From: Bryobacterales bacterium
Lineage (GTDB): Bacteria > Acidobacteriota > Terriglobia > Bryobacterales > Bryobacteraceae
Length of the DNA: 42,333 nucleotides
Direction of reading: 5' to 3'
Assembly: GCA_003166865.1 (NCBI GenBank)
Contig: PMUP01000079.1
Location: 1-42,333 of the forward strand
Part shown: in pieces, positions 6,473 through 13,987 of the stretch
Position numbering within the stretch: the stretch's first letter is position 1
Layout: the number at the start of each line of letters is the position of its first letter
Notes under the pieces: generated by a model
Database searches by the model: none
Seen by the model: only the letters and a program-made list of their open reading frames with translations
What the model was told of the DNA's origin: nothing
Made by a program: the position numbers and the translations under genes

Positions 6473-8794
6473 TCACAGTTTTCGGACCGCGTCTTCCACT
6501 TGCTTGGCAAGTGCAAGGTAGTCGCCGCCTTTCAGTTCGATCGGCGCACCGAAGGCGATGTCGACGCGGCCCGGCCGCGCCATTTTCCATGCCGGGTGCA
6601 GAACGCGGTCCAAACCCCGGATGCGGATGGGAACCACCGGAATTCCGAGCTTGGCCGCGATCATTCCAACGCCGGGGTGAAAAGGCAGAATCTCGCCGGT
6701 TTCCGTCATGATGCCTTCTGGAAAAATGAGCAGACACCATCGGTCGTCAGAAAGCTCGCCGATGTAGCGGAGCGTCGCGAGCGCGCCGGGCTCCCGCTGC
6801 GGGATCGGAAAGCAGTTGAAGAACAGCGCGGAGAGATAGTAGTTCATGCTATTCGTGAAGCTTCGGCCGTGAAAATGTTCGTCAAAGAATTCCTTGCGCA
6901 TCGCGGTCGCGGTGCGGTAACGCCAGCGCGGCGGTAGCGCGCTGAGGATCGTCGGCACGTCCATGTAGCTTTGGTGATTGGCGGCGAAGATCACGGGCGG
7001 TTCGAGATCTTTCAGATTGTCCAGGCCCTGCGTATGGATGTGGGCGAAGATTCGATTCAGCGGCAATAGGAATCCCGGAAGGAAGATCCGGCGGGCCGCG
7101 CGAGCGAGCGCTCCTCGATTCCAGGTGGGGAAATCAACGACTGCCGATGTGGACGCGGCCCCGGGCGCGCTCGTGATTTCAGATTCGTCCAAGCCGAGTG
7201 CCACTATGCGCTCCACGCGCTCCAGGGATGTCAGATTCTCAAGCGGAATATCCAGATCAGTCGAGGCCCCAGCCGCAGGCGGTGGCGCTCCCTTCGCGAT
7301 CTCATGACGCTTCAGCTTGCCGGTTCCCTCCGTGCGCGGAAATTCGTCATCGGGCCAGATCGAAACGCTGCGCACCCGCTGGAAATCAGCCAGCCGCACG
7401 TTGGCGCGGCGCACGATCTCTTCAGCACTCACGCCGGGCTCCAATATGAGCACGGCATGCACGCGATCCGTTCCAATCACAGCGGCATCGCGAACACCGG
7501 GCTGCTGCTTCAGCACACTCTCGACGTCGCCAGGAAAGACGTTCAGACCTTCCGGCGTCACGATCATTTCTTTCTTGCGGCCGAGTATCGTCAGCTCGCC
7601 ATTCTCTTTCAATTCGCCTATGTCGCCGGTGTGGAACCAACCGCCTTCAAACGCGCGGGCGGTTTCCTCTGGATGCTGAAAGTAGCCGGACGTCACGTTC
7701 TCGCCGCGCACCAGGATCTCGCCGTCGTCAGCGATCTTCACCTCGACTCCCGCGATGGGCTTACCGACACTGCCCTGACGCGCGTGGAACGGATGATTCA
7801 GCGTCACAATTGGCGCGGTCTCAGTCAGGCCGTAGCCCTGGATCACGAGAAACCCGAGATCGGAGAAGAACGCTTCCAGGTCGGCCGCGAGCGGCGCCGC
7901 GCCCACGATAAAGCTCCAGAACTTCCAACCGAACAAGCCATGCACCCTGCGATAGCGCCACCAGCGGCGCAGCCAGTGGCCTTTCAAAGCCCTCAATTGG
8001 CGGAGCTCCGGAAACGTTTGGATCAAATGCGCGCGCAAAATTTCCAGAATTTGCGGCACCGATACCAGCACCGAGACGCGGCGCGTGCGGATCTGGCGGA
8101 GAATTTCGTTCGGATGGAACCCGCGCATGAAGATCACGACGCCGGGTAGCATCGGCGGGATGAACGTCGCCATGGCCTGCCCGAACATGTGGCTCAGCGG
8201 CAGAAGGTTGAGAAAACGGATGGGCGCGAACGGCCGGGCGTAGCCGAGGTACTTCTTCACTTCGCGTTCCACCGGAACAATGTTGGCGAGAATGTTACCG
8301 TGCGTAATGATCACGCCCTTGGGGTCGGCGGTGGCGCCGGAGGTGAAGATGATCTCGGCGGTTTGATTCTTTGTGATCTTCGCCGGTTCGACGGCCTCCG
8401 CCAGCCCGTCGTTCAAGCTAGCCAGTTTCCAGATCCTCGGCGAAGCCGGGAGGCCGACTTCGTCGCCGATCAATATCGCGCGGGCACCCACGATCTCGTC
8501 AATACGTCCGACGAATTCGGGTGACGAGCGATAGTCGATCGGAACGGCGATCACGCCTTCCAGCAGGCATCCCCACAGCGCGATAATCCACTCCGGCCGG
8601 TTCTCTCCGTACAGAATGACTTTGTCGTCGTGGCCGATCCCCGCGTCGCTCAGCCTCGCCGCAAACGCCTGCGCGTGCGCGGCAATCTCACGATAGCTAT
8701 ACCGCCAGGCATGGAAACCATCGTCATAGACGAGGAAGCCATCGTCGAGCCCGGCGAAGTCCTGGAAGAAGTCGAGCAGCGTCTCACGCGGCAT
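6473..8794 (-). CDS. AMP-dependent acyl ligase fused to a PlsC-type acyltransferase, with a vestigial carrier segment
   Basis: A 773-residue two-enzyme fusion resembling Aas-like acyl activation plus lysophospholipid acylation at the membrane. Residues 1-500 are an adenylate-forming ligase: P-loop IIFTSGATADPKG (149-161), YGLTETAP (321-328), WFHTGD with Asp391, GRKKEMIVTPEGLNVFP (405-421) and the C-terminal catalytic Lys493 in TGKLKR. Residues about 514-545 (LENLTSLERVERIVAL) resemble only the second half of an acyl-carrier domain, with Ser523 at the phosphopantetheine position but no room for the first helix. Residues about 570-773 are a PlsC acyltransferase with NHQSYMD (His607, Asp612) and FPEG (691-694). 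The substrate is probably a long-chain fatty acid. It starts 23 bases after the SnoaL-like lipoprotein gene, likely the same transcript. Confidence 0.9.
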   Translation of the reverse strand: MPRETLLDFFQDFAGLDDGFLVYDDGFHAWRYSYREIAAHAQAFAARLSDAGIGHDDKVILYGENRPEWIIALWGCLLEGVIAVPIDYRSSPEFVGRIDEIVGARAILIGDEVGLPASPRIWKLASLNDGLAEAVEPAKITKNQTAEIIFTSGATADPKGVIITHGNILANIVPVEREVKKYLGYARPFAPIRFLNLLPLSHMFGQAMATFIPPMLPGVVIFMRGFHPNEILRQIRTRRVSVLVSVPQILEILRAHLIQTFPELRQLRALKGHWLRRWWRYRRVHGLFGWKFWSFIVGAAPLAADLEAFFSDLGFLVIQGYGLTETAPIVTLNHPFHARQGSVGKPIAGVEVKIADDGEILVRGENVTSGYFQHPEETARAFEGGWFHTGDIGELKENGELTILGRKKEMIVTPEGLNVFPGDVESVLKQQPGVRDAAVIGTDRVHAVLILEPGVSAEEIVRRANVRLADFQRVRSVSIWPDDEFPRTEGTGKLKRHEIAKGAPPPAAGASTDLDIPLENLTSLERVERIVALGLDESEITSAPGAASTSAVVDFPTWNRGALARAARRIFLPGFLLPLNRIFAHIHTQGLDNLKDLEPPVIFAANHQSYMDVPTILSALPPRWRYRTATAMRKEFFDEHFHGRSFTNSMNYYLSALFFNCFPIPQREPGALATLRYIGELSDDRWCLLIFPEGIMTETGEILPFHPGVGMIAAKLGIPVVPIRIRGLDRVLHPAWKMARPGRVDIAFGAPIELKGGDYLALAKQVEDAVRKL

Positions 8795-8817
8795 CCACTA
8801 CCATTATTCCCACCGTC

Positions 8818-9357
8818 CTATTTCTTGCTCGCCGCCGGCGCCGGCGGCATGTCGGAGTTGAAGATGTCGGCCACGGTCTTCCACTTGCCATCGGCCTGCT
8901 TTTTCCACACCTCTATGAGCTTGCCGCGATCCTCCAGCGACTTCCCTTCGGGATCTTTCGGCGTGATCTGATAGACGCCTATCACGTAGGCCAGTTCGCC
9001 GGACCGTGCGACGTCTGCTTTGGTGACCTGCCAGGACACGGTGGCGTGCGGACTCAGCAGCGAGGAGGCCCACACGGCGCGTATCGCCTGCTTGCCGGTG
9101 GCGATGGGGGCGTTCGGAGGCAGTAGAGAAGCGTCATCGCTGTAATAGGAAACCGTGCCTTCCAAATCGTTAGCAGCGGCCGTCTTGGCCCATTGGGCGT
9201 CCGCGTCTCGAACAGCACTCTCATCCGCCGCCCGCGTGTCCGGTGTCTGCTGATTGCAGGCCGATGTCAGAAGAAGCAGAGCAAGACAGCCGCACAAAGC
9301 CGCGTATCTTTGCTTCAGTTCGCAACCGCTGGGTTTCACGTCGCAACCGCTGGTCAT
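8818..9357 (-). CDS. SnoaL/DUF4440-like lipoprotein
   Basis: 179-residue NTF2-fold protein (SnoaL/DUF4440 group). A lipoprotein signal is visible: hydrophobic LALLLLTSAC with the lipobox cysteine, so it is membrane-anchored on the outer side of the inner membrane or moved to the outer membrane. The core contains AVRDADAQWAKTAAANDLEG, VSYYSDDASLLPPN and GKQAIRAVW, the usual conical-barrel pattern. The ATG at 9357 is chosen because AGGAGG lies 9 bases upstream; a longer reading to 9396 lacks a site. Two copies of CGCAACCGCTGG (9321-9332, 9342-9353) give a short SGC-x-SGC repeat before the signal core. Function unknown; such proteins may bind small ligands or act as isomerases. Confidence 0.82.
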   Translation of the reverse strand: MTSGCDVKPSGCELKQRYAALCGCLALLLLTSACNQQTPDTRAADESAVRDADAQWAKTAAANDLEGTVSYYSDDASLLPPNAPIATGKQAIRAVWASSLLSPHATVSWQVTKADVARSGELAYVIGVYQITPKDPEGKSLEDRGKLIEVWKKQADGKWKTVADIFNSDMPPAPAASKK

Positions 9358-9425
9358 TCGCAAATCCTCCTGGTCAGGGAGTTCACGATAACACATCCAC
9401 CCAACTGCTAGTGGGGCAGTCCCGC

Positions 9426-10871
9426 TCAGCGAATCTTCGGGGAAAACTTAGGTCGATCGGGGTCCGCGGTTCGTTCTTCCTGGAGCCCAGTGAACGGAAC
9501 CGAGAACAGGAGCGTTTCCGAAGCGCGCCAGCTTGTTCCGTCAGGGAAGGATGCGGATCGCGAGTCAAACCAGTCTCGCGAGTGGGTGGAGATCATGCGG
9601 CCTTCGAGTAATCCCAATGCGGGCCGGCGGCTGAGCAGGAAAACGCTCGCAATCTGACCCGCGCCATTCGCTGTACTCACAGACACACCACAAAGTTCGT
9701 CTATTTGCTGAGAGTTGGCGAACAGTTGTTGTACCGTCTGCCCGCGCGAACTGTCGCTCTGAACCGGAACCTGGTGCCAAAACCATTCTGGAGACGGCTT
9801 AACTGACGGTCGCGTTTCCTCTCTTATACTTTCATCGCGACGAACATGCCGGCCAGAGAGAACATCATGGCCACCGAAAATTCCGAACAGGTTCGACCAG
9901 GTCTTCACTCCTATGTTGCCCCACGCCTCCACCGCGGAATTAGAGTAGGGTGGATCAGCCATTTTGTATGCCTGTGGCCCGAAAGAATCCGCCCTCTCGA
10001 ACTGCGTTCCATTGATAGTCAGCCACGCATGAGTCGTGACATAGCATTCGCAATCGGAATTCGCCCGCATAACGTCATACGCCCAGGACCATGCGTCGTT
10101 ACCGGCGAAGAAATCCATCGCCAGAATAAGCAGCTTTATGCCGGAAATGACGAACTTTACTGCTGTGTTGGCTCCGGTGCTGTCCTGAGATCCAATCCAG
10201 TAAGCCATGTCTTCGCCACCCAGACCAATACCGGAGCCGTAAACCAAAGAGCGGTTCCTTGCGGAGAAATAGCCGGTTGCGAATTGCGTTCCAAGGTGAA
10301 CCCGGGAGTCGGGGTCGCGTGCGTAGTCGTGGTTACCCGGAGGCGTAATGAATGGGATGGCATTTCTGTCAAGAATCGTCCAGGCGTCCTCCGCGTTCTT
10401 GCACTGGCTGTCTGCGGTGTTGTTCACGCAATCGCCGACGCCCACTACCGCCTTGATGTTAGCGTCAAAGAATGGCGGGCTGGATGTGAAAACGATGTGC
10501 TTGTGGTCGACGATCCACTGCATCATGCCGGCGTAATATTCACCGAGATCGTTAGGGCACGTAGTAGCCAAGTACTGAGGATCGGGAATAATGGCAATAG
10601 TGAAGTCAGCGCCCGCTGCTTCCTCCGCCGTTACCGAAGAAGTATTCACCAGGCGTGCCGCCGCTGCACCCGCGAGACCGCTGAAGACAGACGCCCCGAA
10701 CCCGCGTCTGGTAATTTTCCTCAAGAGTCGTTTAGGCGCCAGCCCTCCGTGTTTGATTACATATTCTAGTTCAGTCACTACTTTGGGCCCAAACGCTTCG
10801 ACGCCCACGGCTTTTGAAAAGTTTCCCATACTCGCAACCGGAATGCTCAGAGCCGACGCGCCCGTTTTCAT
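9426..10871 (-). CDS. Tat-exported calcineurin-like metallophosphoesterase
   Basis: Member of the calcineurin-like metallophosphoesterase superfamily with the two-metal site. Motifs in order: IPDPQY (family D-x-H, here D-x-Q as in many exported relatives), GVGDCVNN, PPGNHDYA, THAWL and GGHDVLSGRH (the final block usually reads GHxH). A twin-arginine motif (ITRRGFGAS) followed by a short Ala/Gly hydrophobic stretch marks Tat export, but it is preceded by an unusually long n-region. The ATG at 10871 has GGGGAG 12 bases upstream; ATG at 10829 is an alternative and would give a more usual n-region. The C-terminal ~120 residues are less conserved. The substrate is unknown; cyclic nucleotides, phosphodiesters or phosphoproteins are possible. 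It begins 90 bases from brnT, divergently. Confidence 0.83.
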   Translation of the reverse strand: MKTGASALSIPVASMGNFSKAVGVEAFGPKVVTELEYVIKHGGLAPKRLLRKITRRGFGASVFSGLAGAAAARLVNTSSVTAEEAAGADFTIAIIPDPQYLATTCPNDLGEYYAGMMQWIVDHKHIVFTSSPPFFDANIKAVVGVGDCVNNTADSQCKNAEDAWTILDRNAIPFITPPGNHDYARDPDSRVHLGTQFATGYFSARNRSLVYGSGIGLGGEDMAYWIGSQDSTGANTAVKFVISGIKLLILAMDFFAGNDAWSWAYDVMRANSDCECYVTTHAWLTINGTQFERADSFGPQAYKMADPPYSNSAVEAWGNIGVKTWSNLFGIFGGHDVLSGRHVRRDESIREETRPSVKPSPEWFWHQVPVQSDSSRGQTVQQLFANSQQIDELCGVSVSTANGAGQIASVFLLSRRPALGLLEGRMISTHSRDWFDSRSASFPDGTSWRASETLLFSVPFTGLQEERTADPDRPKFSPKIR

Positions 10872-10932
10872 GTGTCCGACGCGCTCCCCGTAGCGGCGGC
10901 TTGGTGTGTCCTGAGCGGAAACGCGCGCTTGC

Positions 10933-10956
10933 ATGTAACTACAAAAAGAGCTACAT
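10933..10956 (+). promoter_or_regulatory. Inverted repeat upstream of brnT: putative BrnA operator
   Basis: ATGTAACT (10933-10940) and AGCTACAT (10949-10956) are inverted repeats matching at 7 of 8 positions around an 8-base centre. They end 4 bases before the brnT start. Antitoxins of the BrnA family are known to bind and repress their own promoter. TTGCAT (10929) and TACATT (10952) are spaced by 17 bases and overlap the repeat, but that promoter would start transcription at or just after the ATG, so the true promoter may lie further upstream. Confidence 0.5.
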
Positions 10957-10960
10957 TGAG

Positions 10961-11239
10961 ATGACATACGAATGGGACGACGCAAAGAACCGCAGCAACT
11001 TTGCGAAGCACGGTCTGGATTTCGCGGACGCGGAATTGGTGTTTGCCGGCTCTCGCGTCACTTTCGTAGATAACCGTTTCGACTATGGAGAGGAACGGTT
11101 TGTCACTTTGGGTCTGCTCGCCGGTCGGCTGGTAACGATAGCCCACACCCAGCGCGGCGAGGCAACGCGCATTATCTCCATGAGGAAGGCGAACCGACGT
11201 GAGCAGGAAATCTATCAAGAGCGACTTGGCACGGCTTGA
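10961..11239 (+). CDS. brnT: BrnT-family toxin of a type II toxin-antitoxin pair
   Basis: 92-residue toxin of the BrnT family, a RelE-like ribonuclease fold that halts translation when freed from BrnA. The family opening is clear: MTYEWDDAKNRSNFAKHGLD, then FADAELVFAG, YGEERFVTLGLLAGRLVTIAHT and the C-terminal IISMRKANRREQEIYQER. These supply the usual basic active-site residues (Arg/Lys in SMRKANRRE). The ATG at 10961 matches the family start; the upstream open frame is not supported. It overlaps brnA by 41 bases and lies between unrelated chromosomal operons. An inverted repeat just before it suggests autoregulation. Confidence 0.92.
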   Translation: MTYEWDDAKNRSNFAKHGLDFADAELVFAGSRVTFVDNRFDYGEERFVTLGLLAGRLVTIAHTQRGEATRIISMRKANRREQEIYQERLGTA

Positions 11240-11519
11240 CCGGATGAAGGATTCCGATATCGACTATTCCGACATTCCGCCGCTCGGCGACGAGTTTTTC
11301 ACCAAGGCCACAGTCGCGTGGCCCCCTGCTAAACATCAATTGACCATTCGCCTTGACGCGGACGTCCTGCATTGGTTGAAGGAAAACGGCAGAGGTTACC
11401 AGACGCGCATTAATCACATTTTGCGCGCCGCTATGGAGAGCCAGCCCCCGCGCCGTTCGCGTTCCACCGCAGCGCCGAGGAAGAACACCCGCACACGCGG
11501 CGGATCAAAGCCGGCGTGA
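11199..11519 (+). CDS. brnA: BrnA-family antitoxin
   Basis: 106-residue antitoxin that neutralises BrnT and, by family knowledge, represses the operon as a ribbon-helix-helix DNA binder. Seen: LARLDRMKDSDIDYSDIPPL (family N-terminal block), KHQLTIRLDADVLHWLKENG and GYQTRINHILRAAM, the conserved RHH strand and helices. The C-terminus is a basic, disordered tail. GTG at 11199 is chosen because the family normally includes the residues before the internal ATG at 11244, and GGAAGG lies about 9 bases upstream of the GTG. Starting at 11244 would remove the overlap with brnT but shorten the conserved N-terminus. Confidence 0.92.
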   Translation: MSRKSIKSDLARLDRMKDSDIDYSDIPPLGDEFFTKATVAWPPAKHQLTIRLDADVLHWLKENGRGYQTRINHILRAAMESQPPRRSRSTAAPRKNTRTRGGSKPA

Positions 11520-11600
11520 CGTCAGCGGGACCTTACCGCATCCGGCAACGAGCACCACCACAGGTCTGACGAGGAGATATGGCCGGGAGCTGCGACGACT

Positions 11601-12008
11601 CTAGTCGGCCCGCTTGCTGCTCGCTCGCCGGGGCTTCGGCTTGCTCTTGCCCTGGAGATTGAGCGCCATTGCAGCGCGGATGAGATTTTTCAGAGCGCGC
11701 TCATTGACTCTGTCGCCCTCGTAAAGATCAATCGCTCGCCATCTATTCCCTTCCAGGCCGGCGTTGAAGACGTGGTCCGGATCTGGAAGGCTTGCGCCCT
11801 GAGCAAAGGTCAGTTTTACCTTATCCTTGTGAGCGTTGGCCACGCAGATTAGGCCATCGCGAGACCAACACGGAGAGCCCATCCATTTCCATTCCTCGAT
11901 TATCTCGGGGTCTGCCGCGCGTATGATCTCCCGAACTTTCGCGAGCGTCTTCCCGCGCCAGTCTGTGAGCCCTGCGATCAGTTGGTCAATACGTTCCGAT
12001 GGATTCAT
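11601..12008 (-). CDS. DUF1801 family protein
   Basis: About 135 residues of the DUF1801 fold (YdhG-like), a small alpha/beta protein of unknown activity. Recognisable blocks: IDQLIAGLTDWRGKTLAKVREIIRAADPEIIEEWKW, WSRDGLICVANAHKDKVKLTF and GNRWRAIDLYEGD. The tail is lysine/arginine-rich. The ATG at 12008 is preferred; a TTG at 12026 would add six residues and overlap the upstream gene. It is the last gene of the ArsR-led operon, 7 bases after the two-helix membrane protein. DUF1801 genes are commonly found with ArsR, SRPBCC and VOC genes in soil bacteria, as here. It faces brnA with 81 bases between stops, in which I see nothing definite. Confidence 0.85.
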   Translation of the reverse strand: MNPSERIDQLIAGLTDWRGKTLAKVREIIRAADPEIIEEWKWMGSPCWSRDGLICVANAHKDKVKLTFAQGASLPDPDHVFNAGLEGNRWRAIDLYEGDRVNERALKNLIRAAMALNLQGKSKPKPRRASSKRAD

Positions 12009-12015
12009 TGGATCT

Positions 12016-12273
12016 TTATGCCTCAAATTCTTGTCCCGTTACATGTCGGGCCGATCTCTTCGAAATAAGCCGCCGAAAGACATGGCCTTTCCACATCCAA
12101 AATCCCGAAAGGAGCATTACAGGAACGACGACAAACCGAACACGGGCGGCGTACTTTGGAATCTCTTCAAACGGGCTATAAATATAACCGAGTATCGGAA
12201 TGCTAAAGACGATGTGAATCCAGCGAAGAATCGAACGCTTGGTGGCATCTTTCATGATTAATGTGTCCTCCAT
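12016..12273 (-). CDS. Small two-helix membrane protein
   Basis: 85-residue protein with two predicted transmembrane helices: ILRWIHIVFSIPILGYIY (about 15-32) and FVVVPVMLLSGFWMW (about 47-61), joined by a short polar loop with SPFEEIPKYAARVR. The C-terminus is basic and presumably cytoplasmic. Family unknown to me by name; it belongs to the ArsR operon by orientation and tight spacing (15 bases after the SRPBCC gene, 7 before DUF1801). Two starts are possible: ATG at 12273 with GGAG four bases upstream, and ATG at 12255 with GGAGG eleven bases upstream, which would lie inside the first codons. No function is assigned. Confidence 0.75.
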   Translation of the reverse strand: MEDTLIMKDATKRSILRWIHIVFSIPILGYIYSPFEEIPKYAARVRFVVVPVMLLSGFWMWKGHVFRRLISKRSARHVTGQEFEA

Positions 12274-12288
12274 TTCACTCCATCCGCG

Positions 12289-12822
12289 CTATTGAGCCGC
12301 CTTAGGCGTCCAACCGGGGGGCTCAATACCGAACTGCTTGGCGTACTCCGCCTTCAATCGCTGCCAGCCGGACTTCATCGCCTCACCGCGGACGATGGGA
12401 GTTCCGCTCAGAAGCCGATCCAGAACATCGAAAGAAATATGCCAACCCGCCGCGCCCCACGATATGAAGCGGCGATCGATGTTGTGCCACAGCGTCAGGC
12501 GCGTGCCGCCTCCAAAAGCTTCGAGTTCCCAGCGGATATCGCCGTACTCAAGCAACTTGGGAGCGTCGGCTCGCGTCACTGTCGTTTCTAGCGGCGTGGG
12601 CCTTCCCACCCAGGTGAGCTTCACCGTTCCAACCGTACCGAGGCTTTCATCGACCACAAAGGGCGCCCACTCGCGCAGATGCGCCGGCTCGGTTAGCGCC
12701 TGCCAGACCTTTTCCGGCGAGTGGCGCAGTTCTCTGACCAGTATGAGCGTCCACTTTTCTCCCTCCTTCCGTACCTGTGCCCCGCTGGCGGGACCCGGTG
12801 TGTACTGATCGCGATCTATCAT
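12289..12822 (-). CDS. SRPBCC (AHSA1/START-like) domain protein
   Basis: 177-residue SRPBCC-fold protein of the AHSA1 group, a helix-grip fold that binds hydrophobic ligands. Signature blocks: WTLILVRELRHSPEKVWQALTEPAHLREWAPF at the N-terminus, LEYGDIRWELEAFGGGTRLTLWHNID in the middle, and the long C-terminal helix region GWHISFDVLDRLLSG. No signal peptide; cytoplasmic. It is gene 4 of the ArsR operon, 12 bases after the truncated VOC gene. In many bacteria an ArsR-family regulator and an AHSA1 protein form a conserved pair; the ligand is generally not known. Confidence 0.88.
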   Translation of the reverse strand: MIDRDQYTPGPASGAQVRKEGEKWTLILVRELRHSPEKVWQALTEPAHLREWAPFVVDESLGTVGTVKLTWVGRPTPLETTVTRADAPKLLEYGDIRWELEAFGGGTRLTLWHNIDRRFISWGAAGWHISFDVLDRLLSGTPIVRGEAMKSGWQRLKAEYAKQFGIEPPGWTPKAAQ

Positions 12823-12834
12823 TGATTTCCTCGG

Positions 12835-13221
12835 CTATTTACCGCGAGGCTGTACCAGTAAGACCTGATTGCCATCGGGGTCCTCAAGACTAAACCACTT
12901 CACGCCGGACCCCGGGCCGAACAGGTCGTTTCTAACTTCGTTGACCTTAGCGCCCTTTGCGCTGAGCTCCTCATGGAGCCCTACCCACCAATTGTGGTCG
13001 TCCCTGCGGGAGTCCGTTGTGACCTTCAAGCCCGGTTTGTCCGAATAAAATGCTTTCGCCTTGGGCATGTCGGTAACAGCAATGCTGAACATCATAAGGT
13101 TGTCGACGGTGTGTTTCATTTTTTCCTTGTCTTCCCCTTCGTCGCCCGCCGCGGCGGCCGGCGACAGCAGCAGCGCCGCGCTTGCCAGGCCACCATGAAT
13201 TGCAAACATACGTCGGTTCAT
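12835..13221 (-). CDS. VOC-family protein with an internal deletion and an added signal-like N-terminus
   Basis: 128-residue vicinal-oxygen-chelate (glyoxalase-like) protein. The N-terminal half (MKHTVDNLMMFSIAVTDMPKAKAFYSDK) and the C-terminal half (HEELSAKGAKVNEVR, GVKWFSLEDPDGNQVLLVQP) are both typical, but DDHNWWV runs straight into GLHEELSAKG. The roughly 30 residues that normally lie between, including central strands, are missing without a frameshift, so the fold is probably broken. The frame also begins with a signal-like stretch (MNRRMFAIHGG, ASAALLLSPAAAA). An internal ATG at 13119 with AAGGA five bases upstream is where a normal cytoplasmic VOC would begin. AAAGGG lies seven bases before the ATG at 13221, 11 bases after the other VOC gene. 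Whether it makes a working protein is doubtful. Confidence 0.7.
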   Translation of the reverse strand: MNRRMFAIHGGLASAALLLSPAAAAGDEGEDKEKMKHTVDNLMMFSIAVTDMPKAKAFYSDKPGLKVTTDSRRDDHNWWVGLHEELSAKGAKVNEVRNDLFGPGSGVKWFSLEDPDGNQVLLVQPRGK

Positions 13222-13232
13222 AGTTCAACCCT

Positions 13233-13625
13233 TTAATAGCGTGCCAGCTGGGTGAGCTGAATGAGGTTGCCGCAGGTGTCGTTCAGCATCGCAATGGTCG
13301 CGCCGGTCACGCTGGTGGGCGGCATCGTGAACTCGGCGCCGCCGGCCTTGATCCGCTGGTAGTCGCCCTGGACGTCGTCGGTGAAAAACATGGCCGCGGG
13401 CTGGCGCTGTTGAAACATCGCCTCTTGATACGCTTGGGCTGCGGGGTTGCTGTTCAGCGCCAGCTGCAGCTCAGTGCCGTCCGGCTCCTCGGGCGAGGCC
13501 ACGGTCAGCCAGCGAAATGGGCCGTTACTGAAATCGGCCTTCTTGGCAAAGCCGAGTACCTCCGTATAGAAGCGCAGGGCCTTGTCCTGGTCGTCCACGT
13601 ATAAGCTGGTAACTTTGATTTTCAT
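13233..13625 (-). CDS. VOC-family (glyoxalase-like) protein
   Basis: 130-residue, complete single-module VOC protein. Seen: MKIKVTSLYVDDQDKALRFY, TEVLGFAKKADF, FRWLTVASPEEPDGTELQL, then the second beta-alpha-beta unit with PAAMFFTDDVQGDYQRIKAGGAEF and MLNDTCGNLIQLTQL. Metal-binding positions look partly conserved (Glu in ELQL), but a metal-free role is possible. The ATG overlaps the arsR stop (ATGA), and the ribosome-binding region (AAGGAAAA) lies within the arsR tail. Related proteins include resistance-type and glyoxalase-type enzymes; the substrate is not deducible. It is gene 2 of the ArsR operon. Confidence 0.88.
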   Translation of the reverse strand: MKIKVTSLYVDDQDKALRFYTEVLGFAKKADFSNGPFRWLTVASPEEPDGTELQLALNSNPAAQAYQEAMFQQRQPAAMFFTDDVQGDYQRIKAGGAEFTMPPTSVTGATIAMLNDTCGNLIQLTQLARY

Positions 13626-13981
13626 TTGGTTTTCCTTGTCTTCCTTTTCGTTGGTGTTGCTTGATCTTTTTTGGTGTGATCCATGCGGTCGAGGTGGCGT
13701 TCGAGAGCATCTACTTGAGCGGACCAGAACCGGCGGAACGGAACCAGCCAGGCATCCACCTCCTGAAATCGTTCGGGTTTCAGCCGGTAAAAACGGCGCT
13801 GTGCGTCCACCGTGGATTCCACGAAACCGGCGTCGCGCAGCACTCGCAGGTGCTTTGACACGGTCGGCTGCGGCATACGAAGTTGACGCTCGATCGCTCC
13901 AACCGACTGTTGTGACGAGACCAGGAGGCTCAGTATCGCGCGGCGGTTTGGCTCCGCAATGATTTCGAACACAGATTCCAC
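13622..13981 (-). CDS. ArsR-family winged-helix repressor
   Basis: About 119-residue ArsR/SmtB-type regulator. Winged-helix core: VFEIIAEPNRRAILSLLVSSQQSVGAIERQL, recognition helix MPQPTVSKHLRVLRDAG, wing FVESTVDAQRRFYRLKPE. No metal-binding cysteine cluster (such as CVC) is present, so this is the non-metal ArsR group that often sits with SRPBCC genes. A longer frame starts with TTG at 14032, but the promoter found at 13988-14017 would start transcription near 13981, so GTG at 13981 or GTG at 13972 (with AAAGAG upstream) fits better. It leads the operon arsR-VOC-VOC-SRPBCC-membrane protein-DUF1801 and probably represses it from the palindrome overlapping its own -35 element. Confidence 0.85.
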   Translation of the reverse strand: MESVFEIIAEPNRRAILSLLVSSQQSVGAIERQLRMPQPTVSKHLRVLRDAGFVESTVDAQRRFYRLKPERFQEVDAWLVPFRRFWSAQVDALERHLDRMDHTKKDQATPTKRKTRKTK

Positions 13982-13987
13982 TCTCTT

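Noticed and set aside
7304-8149. 281-codon plus-strand open frame
   Set aside because: Opposite the ligase domain of the AMP-ligase/acyltransferase fusion.
9846-10769. 307-codon plus-strand open frame
   Set aside because: Opposite the metallophosphoesterase gene with clear metal motifs.
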